A stretch of 64,000 nucleotides of DNA from positions 62,001 to 126,000 of the forward strand of contig JYJJ01000064.1 in the NCBI GenBank assembly GCA_003263775.1, in the 5' to 3' direction. The position numbers and the translations under genes were made by a program. The notes under the pieces are model-generated. The model searched no databases. It was not told the origin of the DNA and worked only from the letters and a program-made list of their open reading frames with translations. Positions 57,351-64,000 of the stretch are shown in pieces. Source of the DNA: Vibrio maritimus (lineage in GTDB: Bacteria > Pseudomonadota > Gammaproteobacteria > Enterobacterales > Vibrionaceae). Numbering within the stretch: the stretch's first letter is position 1; every line of letters starts with the position of its first letter.

Positions 57351-59158
57351 ATGCTACTTACTCAAGATGCTAATACTATCCAAATTGAAACCTCGTTAGG
57401 AAAGGATAGGCTTTACTTATCAAAGTTTGACCTTGTCGAACAAATGTCAGCACCTTTCTCAATAACGGTCTCATGCTTCACTAGTGGCGTAGAGATTAAC
57501 CAAAGAGACATTATCGGAAAAAGCGCCCATATCACGCTCAAGTATCAGCAAGGACATCTTCCAATGGAGCGATATTTCATGGAGTGATTCATAAAGTACG
57601 AGGGTTAGGGCGACGCACGCCAAGTGGATCGGGAGGCGTTGAGTTTCGGGATTATGAGTTTGTTATTCAGCCTCAGCTTGCTTTTCTAAGACAGAGAAAA
57701 AACAGTCGTATCTACCAGAAACAATCGGTGATTGATATCGTATCCAAGCTTTTGGCTGAGCATGACGTTAAATTTGCCCTAGATACCAAAGCGACGTACC
57801 CAAAGCTTGAGTACAAAGTACAGTACGAAGAATCGGATTTCGATTTTGTTCAGCGTCTGCTGAGAGACGCGGGCTTATTCTATTTCTTTGAGCATAAGAA
57901 AACGGACCATATATTGGTCTTGGCTGATTCTGTTACAGCGTATCGGCAGGCAGAAGAAAGCTACGTTTCTTATACTACAGGGACGCTTGCAGAGAACCAT
58001 GTCCATAGTTGGTCTGATTCCTTAACTATCCCTCCGGGAAAAAACACCCACCAGGCCTACGACTTTTTAAATCCGGATGTAAAGCCAAGTGGCGATGCCA
58101 ACAACTCTTCCTTGGCCTCGCAACAAACTTCGACAGAAGTGTTTAGCTATGTTGCTGAGTCTGAAAAAAAGGCTGACTTGAATCATGCATCGGATATTGA
58201 GTTGGCAGGGTTACGACTGGAGCATGAAATTTATGAAGGTAAGAGCAGCTGCAGTTCATTTGCGGTGGGACACCATTTTGCCTTTTCTGATCACGAAGAC
58301 CGAAGTTTGGTTGGTCGCAGCTATCTGATTACAAGCCTTAACCTGCGTGTAGAAATTGCCAATCAAGTTGGCGCTAACAAGCAAAGTAAGCAGGTGATAG
58401 AGAATCACTTTCGATGCATACCTGCAGATACTTTGTTTCGCTCGACTCCAACGTGCTCTAAGCCCACGATTATGGGCGTACAAACAGCCTTAGTAACTGG
58501 AGAAGAAGGCGACGAGGTGTGTGTCGATGAGTATGGCCGCATCAAAGTGCTGTTTCATTGGGATAGGGAAGGAAAAGCCAATAATCAGAGCTCATGTTGG
58601 GTGCGCGTGGTTCAATCATGGGCAGGCAATGGTTATGGGACTAGCTTCTGGCCTAGAGTTGGTCACGAAGTATTAGTGAGCTTTTTAGAAGGGGATCCGG
58701 ATCAACCTGTGATCACTGGTACTTTGCACAACGGTAATCAGCATCCTCCGTACTCTCTGCCAAGCCAAAAGTTCACATCAGGGATCAAAACTCGATCCGC
58801 TGAGGGGGCTGCGAGCAATTTCAATGAACTTCGATTTGTCGATAAAAAAGGGGAGGAATTGCTTTACCTTCAGGCTGAAAAAACGATGCAAACTCAAGTA
58901 AAAGAGAGTTGTATTGAACAGATAGAGAAGGATCTTCAATCTACGGTTGGCGGGAATTGGACGTTGAACGTGGGTGATAGCTCGAAAATAGAGACGGGAT
59001 CGTCAGTAGAATTGTTGGCGGGAGAGTCGATTACAATCAAGACTGGCAGCGCTTCAATTACGTTATCGAGTGGGGGCGAGATAGACATTAAAGGCTCATC
59101 AATCAAGATTAATGGTAGTGACATCGCGTTGAGTGCAGGCTCGATTGCATTGAATTAG
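57351..59158 (+). CDS. vgrG: T6SS spike protein VgrG/TssI (frameshift)
   Basis: Trimeric puncturing tip. gp27-like N-terminal half (LYLSKFDLVEQMSAPFSITVSCF, YPKLEYKVQYEESDFDFVQRLLRDAGLFYFFEH), OB-fold gp5-like part with EVCVDEYGRIKVLFHWDREG, SCWVRVVQSWAGNGYGTSFWPRVGHEVLVSF and GDPDQPVITGTLHN, then a beta-helix of short repeats ending SIALN. 602 residues, no C-terminal effector domain. The frame breaks at 57563-57564, where one A is missing; repair gives QQGHLPNGAIFHGVIHKVRG. Confidence 0.94.
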
Positions 59159-59211
59159 CGTGTGGTTTTTTATTTCGTGAGTTTTCGATGTGAAGCTGGG
59201 GGTGAGCTGAA

Positions 59212-60075
59212 ATGATTTTCTCAATTGAGCCCAACATAGTCATGCTAGGTAAGTACGGTCTGGCGCAAGGAACGTTGTCGAGCATAAAAGACTGGTCTTT
59301 AAGGCCTCATGTCGCCAAGCATGACAAGCAAAGCTATCGTGAATACGGTTTCGATGGAGGGCATGCTGAGCAGCTCAGACATCTACAATTAGATGTCGAT
59401 AGTATTTTCATTTTGCTTCCAGAGTGCGATGAAGAGCCAAGCCTTTGTGCTGAAGTGCGGTATTTACAAGATCTTGCCCCTCAAATATTTGAGCACTCTA
59501 ATGTGCTTTTGTTTCCGTTCGGCAGTGCGTCGATAGCGATGGCGCTGCGACACGCCAAACAACAGTTCGAGAAAGGGGAGAGTCGTATTGCTTTTGTGAG
59601 CATTCATCTCAAAGATCAACTCGAGATAAAAAATAATGTTGAAGGTATTATTAGTGATTCTCTTATTATCGCCACATTGACAAAACGTGACCATGGATTG
59701 CAAGTCTATTGGAATGGTTATGAAGTACATACGAAAGACAAAACGTTAAGTGTGCCGATCGCGTCGCTATTGAATCGAGCGAGCCAAAGCGGCATTGATG
59801 GTCTTGCACATTGCTATTTACCCATTGCTTTTGATGATGAGCTAAAACAAAGCATTTTGAGTAATGTTAACCAGCTCTCGTCTATCATCACCTCAAAAAC
59901 GGTATTTGTGTTTCTCGATATGTTGCTGGGCAATCTGGGTGCTTGTGCGGGACTTTATAGCTTGTGTCATTTGTCGGAGCAGTATCAAAAAGGCGATTAC
60001 AGTGGATACACTTTGCAGCTCGACGTGGCTGAGCGGCGCTACCGAAGTGTTTTGCTTATAGGATGGTCACAGTAA
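59212..60075 (+). CDS. Degenerate thiolase/ketoacyl-synthase-fold protein linked to VgrG
   Basis: 287 residues, no signal peptide or TM. The pattern FPFGSASIAMALRHAKQQFEKGESRIAFVSIHLKDQ and the C-terminal LLGNLGACAGLYSLCHLSEQYQKG look like the dimer-helix and GHxLGAAG regions of condensing enzymes, but there is no active-site Cys in a recognisable context. Thiolase-like proteins annotated as 3-oxoacyl-ACP synthase occur near vgrG and DUF2169 genes in other T6SS loci, where they are suspected to help load effectors. Assignment is by eye and needs a profile search. Last gene of the T6SS block, 53 bases after vgrG. Confidence 0.55.
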   Translation: MIFSIEPNIVMLGKYGLAQGTLSSIKDWSLRPHVAKHDKQSYREYGFDGGHAEQLRHLQLDVDSIFILLPECDEEPSLCAEVRYLQDLAPQIFEHSNVLLFPFGSASIAMALRHAKQQFEKGESRIAFVSIHLKDQLEIKNNVEGIISDSLIIATLTKRDHGLQVYWNGYEVHTKDKTLSVPIASLLNRASQSGIDGLAHCYLPIAFDDELKQSILSNVNQLSSIITSKTVFVFLDMLLGNLGACAGLYSLCHLSEQYQKGDYSGYTLQLDVAERRYRSVLLIGWSQ

Positions 60076-60140
60076 TCAATGGATTGCGTGAGAACATACA
60101 GTCAAACGAGCAAAGACATAGCAACTTAGGCTATAGGGTA

Positions 60141-60146
60141 TATAAT
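60141..60146 (+). promoter_or_regulatory. Probable -10 element of cmk
   Basis: Consensus TATAAT about 50 bases before cmk. The -35 at 17-base spacing is weak, so only the -10 is reported. Confidence 0.4.
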
Positions 60147-60194
60147 TCTGCGCCGTAAAATTAACAACAATAATGTGACAACGTGGAGTAGAAC

Positions 60195-60875
60195 ATGTCC
60201 TTAAGTACACCAGTGATTACTGTGGATGGACCAAGTGGTGCTGGTAAAGGCACACTGTGTATGCTGTTGGCTGAAAAGTTAGGCTATCACTTATTGGATT
60301 CTGGGGCGATTTACCGCGTGTTGGCTTTGGCAGCGATTCATCATGGTGTTGACCTTGAGTCAGAGGATGCACTGGTGCCGCTAGCAATGCACCTTGATGT
60401 CCAGTTTGTCGCTGAAGGCGATCTAGTTAAAGTGATTTTGGAAGGGGAAGATGTGTCCGGTGAGCTTCGTAAAGAAGAAACGGGCAATGCTGCTTCTAAG
60501 ATCGCTGCTTTGCCTCGAGTGCGTGAGGCGTTACTGCGTCGTCAACGTGCATTTAACATTGAACCTGGATTGGTTGCCGATGGCCGTGATATGGGTACGG
60601 TCGTTTTTCCTGAAGCGCCAGTTAAAATCTTCCTTGATGCGAGTGCAGAAGAAAGAGCGCAAAGGCGTTTTAAGCAGTTGCAACTAAAGGGTTTAGATGT
60701 TAGATTTGACGACCTTTTGAGCGAGATCGAAGAACGAGACTACCGAGATCGCAACCGAGCGGTTGCCCCTCTTCGTCCGGCCGATGACGCTCTAGTGCTA
60801 GATTCAACCTCGCTAAACATCGAGCAAGTGTTGGAAAAAGCGCTACAATATATCGAATCTAAACTCACTAAGTAG
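60195..60875 (+). CDS. cmk: Cytidylate kinase
   Basis: Phosphorylates CMP and dCMP with ATP. P-loop ITVDGPSGAGKGTLC at the N-terminus, LLDSGAIYRVLALAA, VADGRDMGTVVFPEAPVKIFLDASAEERAQRR and the lid region RDYRDRNRAVAPLRPADDALVLDST. 226 residues, normal. It directly precedes rpsA, the common gammaproteobacterial order, and marks the return to core chromosome after the T6SS block. Confidence 0.97.
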   Translation: MSLSTPVITVDGPSGAGKGTLCMLLAEKLGYHLLDSGAIYRVLALAAIHHGVDLESEDALVPLAMHLDVQFVAEGDLVKVILEGEDVSGELRKEETGNAASKIAALPRVREALLRRQRAFNIEPGLVADGRDMGTVVFPEAPVKIFLDASAEERAQRRFKQLQLKGLDVRFDDLLSEIEERDYRDRNRAVAPLRPADDALVLDSTSLNIEQVLEKALQYIESKLTK

Positions 60876-60909
60876 CCTCTATTGGCACACACTTGGTGAG
60901 CTTTGAGCC

Positions 60910-60969
60910 GTTGGTCGCAAGGATGATGACCGACTAAATTATCAACCCCATGCGGTAGGATGCCCATGG
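60910..60969 (+). promoter_or_regulatory. rpsA leader hairpins (S1 autoregulation type)
   Basis: The leader has two hairpins whose loops both contain GGA: gttggtc/gaccgac at 60910-60934 and ccatg/catgg at 60948-60969. The rpsA ATG lacks a Shine-Dalgarno. E. coli rpsA uses the same plan, a SD-less start with GGA-loop hairpins that S1 itself recognises to repress translation. Confidence 0.65.
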
Positions 60970-60994
60970 ACGTTTACTTATTGAAGATTAAATA

Positions 60995-62665
60995 ATGACT
61001 GAATCTTTTGCTCAACTCTTTGAAGAGTTTCTAAACGAAACAGAATTCCAACAAGGCAGCATCGTTAAAGGTACTGTAGTAGCTATCGAGAACGGTTTCG
61101 TTCTTGTTGACGCTGGTCTTAAGTCTGAGTCTGCTATCCCTGCTGAACAGTTCAAGAACGCTGCTGGCGAACTTGAAGTTGAAGTTGGCGCTGAAGTTGA
61201 CGTAGCTCTAGACGCTGTTGAAGATGGTTTCGGTGAAACTCAACTTTCTCGTGAGAAAGCGAAGCGTCACGAAGCTTGGATCGTTCTTGAGAAAGCTTAC
61301 GAAGAAGCTGAAACTGTTGTTGGTATCATCAACGGTAAAGTTAAAGGCGGTTTCACTGTTGAACTAAACGGTATCCGTGCTTTCCTTCCTGGTTCTCTTG
61401 TTGACGTACGTCCTATCCGTGACACTGCTCACCTAGAAAACAAAGAGCTAGAGTTCAAAGTTATCAAGCTAGACCAGAAGCGTAACAACGTTGTTGTTTC
61501 TCGTCGTGCTGTTATCGAATCTGAAAACAGTGTTGAGCGTGACGAACTTCTTGAGACTCTACAAGAAGGTACTGAAGTTAAAGGTATCGTTAAGAACCTT
61601 ACTGACTACGGTGCATTCGTTGACCTTGGCGGTGTTGATGGTCTTCTACACATCACTGACATGGCGTGGAAGCGCGTTAAGCACCCATCTGAGATCGTTA
61701 ACGTTGGTGACGAGATCCTAGTTAAAGTTCTTAAGTTCGACCGTGAGCGTACTCGCGTATCACTAGGTCTTAAGCAGCTAGGTGAAGATCCATGGGTAGC
61801 AATCGCTAAGCGTTACCCAGAAGGTCACAAGCTAACTGGTCGCGTAACTAACCTAACTGACTACGGCTGCTTCGTTGAAATCGAAGAAGGCGTTGAAGGT
61901 CTAGTACACGTTTCTGAAATGGATTGGACTAACAAGAACATCCACCCATCTAAAGTTGTTAATGTTGGCGACGAAGTTGAGGTTATGGTTCTTGATATCG
62001 ACGAAGAACGTCGTCGTATCTCTCTAGGTCTGAAACAGTGTAAAGCTAACCCATGGCAGTCATTCGCAGAAATGCAAGCTAAGGGCGACAAAGTTACTGG
62101 TAAGATCAAGTCTATCACTGACTTTGGTATCTTCATCGGTCTAGAAGGCGGCATCGACGGTCTAGTTCACCTATCTGACATTTCTTGGAATGTTGCTGGT
62201 GAAGAAGCAGTTCGTGAGTACAAGAAAGGTGACGAGATCTCTGCAGTTGTTCTAGCTGTAGACGCTGAGCGTGAGCGTATCTCTCTAGGCGTTAAGCAAA
62301 TGGAAAATGACCCATTCAATGCTTACGTTGCAGACACTAAGAAAGGTGCTCTAGTTAACGGTACTGTTACTGCAGTTGACGCTAAAGGTGCTACTATCGA
62401 ACTAGAAGAAGGTGTAGAAGGTTACATCCGTGCTTCTGAAGTATCACGTGACCGCGTTGAAGATGCGTCTCTAATCCTAAGCGTTGGCGACAGCGTTGAA
62501 GCGAAGTTCACAGGTGTTGACCGTAAGAACCGCGTAATCAACCTATCTGTTAAAGCTAAGGATGAAGCTGAAGAGCAAGAAGCAATGGCTTCACTGAACA
62601 AGCAAGAAGAAGGCGCGTTCGGTAATGCTATGGCTGACGCATTCAAAGCTGCTAAAGGCGAATAA
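60995..62665 (+). CDS. rpsA: 30S ribosomal protein S1
   Basis: mRNA-binding ribosomal protein with six S1 (OB-fold) repeats, for example GSIVKGTVVAIENGFVLVDAG, GTEVKGIVKNLTDYGAFVDLGGVDGLLHITDMAW, GHKLTGRVTNLTDYGCFVEIEEGVEGLVHVSEMDW and GDKVTGKIKSITDFGIFIGLEGGIDGLVHLSDISW. 556 residues, the usual length. Codon use is very biased, as in highly expressed genes. There is no Shine-Dalgarno before the ATG. A strong terminator follows. Confidence 0.98.
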   Translation: MTESFAQLFEEFLNETEFQQGSIVKGTVVAIENGFVLVDAGLKSESAIPAEQFKNAAGELEVEVGAEVDVALDAVEDGFGETQLSREKAKRHEAWIVLEKAYEEAETVVGIINGKVKGGFTVELNGIRAFLPGSLVDVRPIRDTAHLENKELEFKVIKLDQKRNNVVVSRRAVIESENSVERDELLETLQEGTEVKGIVKNLTDYGAFVDLGGVDGLLHITDMAWKRVKHPSEIVNVGDEILVKVLKFDRERTRVSLGLKQLGEDPWVAIAKRYPEGHKLTGRVTNLTDYGCFVEIEEGVEGLVHVSEMDWTNKNIHPSKVVNVGDEVEVMVLDIDEERRRISLGLKQCKANPWQSFAEMQAKGDKVTGKIKSITDFGIFIGLEGGIDGLVHLSDISWNVAGEEAVREYKKGDEISAVVLAVDAERERISLGVKQMENDPFNAYVADTKKGALVNGTVTAVDAKGATIELEEGVEGYIRASEVSRDRVEDASLILSVGDSVEAKFTGVDRKNRVINLSVKAKDEAEEQEAMASLNKQEEGAFGNAMADAFKAAKGE

Positions 62666-62680
62666 TTTACGCCATTAGAG

Positions 62681-62709
62681 AAAAAGGAGCCGTAAGGCTC
62701 CTTTTTTTT
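62681..62709 (+). terminator. Terminator after rpsA
   Basis: Stem aaaaaggagcc/ggctccttttt with a GTAA tetraloop and T8. Confidence 0.93.
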
Positions 62710-62860
62710 GTTTTTATCTTTGCGAAATTTAGACTATTATCAATTTATACAGGCAGTTAGTGCATTGTTGATGTAGAATATATGTAGACCGCTGTCCGCT
62801 GTAGTATGAGACATCGAAGATAGAGACACTAAAGATTAAGAGTAACGAGGGTAACTACCT

Positions 62861-63145
62861 ATGACTAAGTCTGAACTGATAGAAAGACTCTGCGCGGAGC
62901 AAACTCACTTATCCGCAAAGGAAATTGAAGATGCGGTAAAAGATATTTTGGAACATATGGCCTCTACACTGGAAAGTGGCGACCGTATTGAAATCCGCGG
63001 TTTTGGTAGTTTCTCGCTTCACTACCGCGAGCCTCGAGTTGGGCGTAATCCTAAAACGGGTGATAAAGTGGAGCTAGAAGGTAAGTACGTTCCACACTTT
63101 AAGCCAGGTAAAGAGCTTCGTGAGCGTGTGAACGACAGTCTATAG
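62861..63145 (+). CDS. ihfB: Integration host factor beta subunit
   Basis: DNA-bending HU/IHF-family protein; partners with IhfA. 94 residues starting [34 protein letters not shown], with the [28 protein letters not shown] arm region including the Pro that intercalates in DNA. GAGGG is 10 bases before the ATG. Lies between rpsA and lapAB as in other gammaproteobacteria. Confidence 0.97.
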
Positions 63146-63350
63146 AGCTTCTATCTTGATGAAACGGCATACTTTTTTAGTGTGCGTTTTACGTTTAGGC
63201 GAGTGGCATTGATGAGGTTCACTTGCTGGGTAAAGAATAGGCTAGTTGCTCTAAATATCACTTAGATTATCAAGATAATTGCCTAAGACCATGGTGTGCC
63301 GAGGCAAATTCCTGCATAATCGAGCTATCCAATAACTGTGGCACGAGCAT

Positions 63351-63632
63351 ATGAAGATTCTAAAAATAATTGTACTCATCGCATTGTTCCTGGTAACCCT
63401 AGCGCTGGGTTCTCAAAACCAGGAAGTGGTAACCTTCAACTACTTGTTAGCGCAAGGTGATTTCCATCTCTCGACGCTGCTTGGCAGTGTATTTGTGGTT
63501 GGCTTCGTGGTTGCTTGGTTAATTTTTGGTAGCTTACACCTGAAGTCTCAAATGACGGTGCGTAAGCTAAAGAAGCAGCTGGCTAAACAGACGCCTTCTG
63601 AATCAAAAGAAGTCGCGACTACCAGCAATTAA
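63351..63632 (+). CDS. lapA: Lipopolysaccharide assembly protein LapA
   Basis: Small inner-membrane protein (formerly YciS). 93 residues with two TM helices (ILKIIVLIALFLVTLALG, LSTLLGSVFVVGFVVAWLIFGSLHL) and a Lys-rich cytoplasmic tail. Acts with LapB to regulate LpxC proteolysis by FtsH and so LPS amount. LapB starts 30 bases downstream. Confidence 0.93.
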   Translation: MKILKIIVLIALFLVTLALGSQNQEVVTFNYLLAQGDFHLSTLLGSVFVVGFVVAWLIFGSLHLKSQMTVRKLKKQLAKQTPSESKEVATTSN

Positions 63633-63662
63633 TGAGATAAAGGGTTAAGGTCGATTTAATTA

Positions 63663-64000
63663 ATGCTTGAGCTATTATTCTTGCTTTTGCCTATCGCGGC
63701 GGCCTATGGTTGGTACATGGGTCAGCGCAGCGCTAGGCATGATCGCCAAGAGCAATCGCATCAGATCTCTCGTCAATATATGACGGGCCTTAACCTATTG
63801 TTGTCAGATCAGTCAGACAAAGCGGTCGATCACTTCATCGAACTTCTTCAGGTCGACAACGAAACCATTGATACCCACCTTGCTCTCGGCAATCTATTTC
63901 GCTCCCGTGGTGAAGTTGACCGTGCTATCCGTATTCACCAAAACCTCATCTCTCGATCTGGACTTACCATTGATCAGAAAAACCTCGCCTTGCAGCAGCT
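63663..64000 (+). CDS. lapB: Lipopolysaccharide assembly protein LapB, N-terminal part
   Basis: Runs off the window end. The first 112 codons give MLELLFLLLPIAAAYGWYMGQRSAR (membrane anchor), then the start of the TPR array (ISRQYMTGLNLLLSDQSDKAVDHFIELL, TIDTHLALGNLFRSRGEVDRAIRIHQNLI). The C-terminal rubredoxin-like zinc domain lies outside. LapB (YciM) recruits LpxC to FtsH. Frame intact as far as seen. Confidence 0.93.
   Translation, partial: MLELLFLLLPIAAAYGWYMGQRSARHDRQEQSHQISRQYMTGLNLLLSDQSDKAVDHFIELLQVDNETIDTHLALGNLFRSRGEVDRAIRIHQNLISRSGLTIDQKNLALQQ

Noticed and set aside
32490..60075. T6SS block as a mobile genomic island
   Set aside because: No integrase, tRNA target, flanking repeats or IS elements were seen at either edge; ancestral acquisition remains possible but is not supported here.

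Overview
The window is a stretch of Vibrio chromosome, almost certainly the larger chromosome. The evidence is the gene order fabB-pdxB-asd-hubP-truA-accD-folC-dedD-cvpA-purF, a HubP/FimV-type polar hub protein, a FarS-like RNA in the fabB 3' UTR, rssB-ybaN-apt-dnaX-ybaB-recR, a divergent gapA/msrB pair, and cmk-rpsA-ihfB-lapA-lapB. The species cannot be fixed from the sequence alone. No tRNA, rRNA, CRISPR array, insertion sequence or integrase was seen.

Layout. 1-14.3 kb: lipid, vitamin B6, aspartate-family, cell-pole, tRNA-modification, folate and purine genes on the + strand. 14.3-16.7 kb: a LysR regulator (-) and an RssB-like response regulator. 16.8-21.4 kb: a 43-residue membrane ORF, ybaN, apt, dnaX (with an E. 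coli-like programmed -1 frameshift site), ybaB and recR. 21.4-30.4 kb: aqpZ, two Cys-cluster proteins, a BCCT transporter, a tail-anchored hypothetical, a ChaN-like lipoprotein, rlmA, yeaD, gapA and msrB. 30.5-32.3 kb: an envelope hypothetical and a PL7 alginate lyase. 32.5-60.1 kb: a complete type VI secretion system (T6SS). 60.2-64 kb: cmk, an autoregulatory-type rpsA leader, rpsA, ihfB, lapA and the start of lapB.

The T6SS has all thirteen core parts (TssA-TssM, counting Hcp, VgrG and ClpV). It also has a full threonine-phosphorylation control set: a PpkA-like kinase on the opposite strand with a peptidoglycan-binding lipoprotein downstream, FHA protein TagH, phosphatase PppA and TagF. It is of the imp type, with a second, shorter TssC-like sheath protein and TagJ/ImpE. 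It ends with Hcp, a VgrG without an effector extension, and a degenerate thiolase-fold-like protein that may be an effector-loading adaptor. No PAAR protein or toxin/immunity pair is visible in the window.

Twenty gene-breaking frameshifts occur in sixteen genes, including ones expected to be important (truA, recR, cvpA) and nearly every large T6SS gene. Every one is explained by a single missing base. Most are at a run or doublet of the same base, and the missing protein resumes immediately in the next frame. This one-sided pattern is best read as sequencing or assembly error rather than gene decay. I therefore annotate these genes at full span as CDS and give the break point for each.
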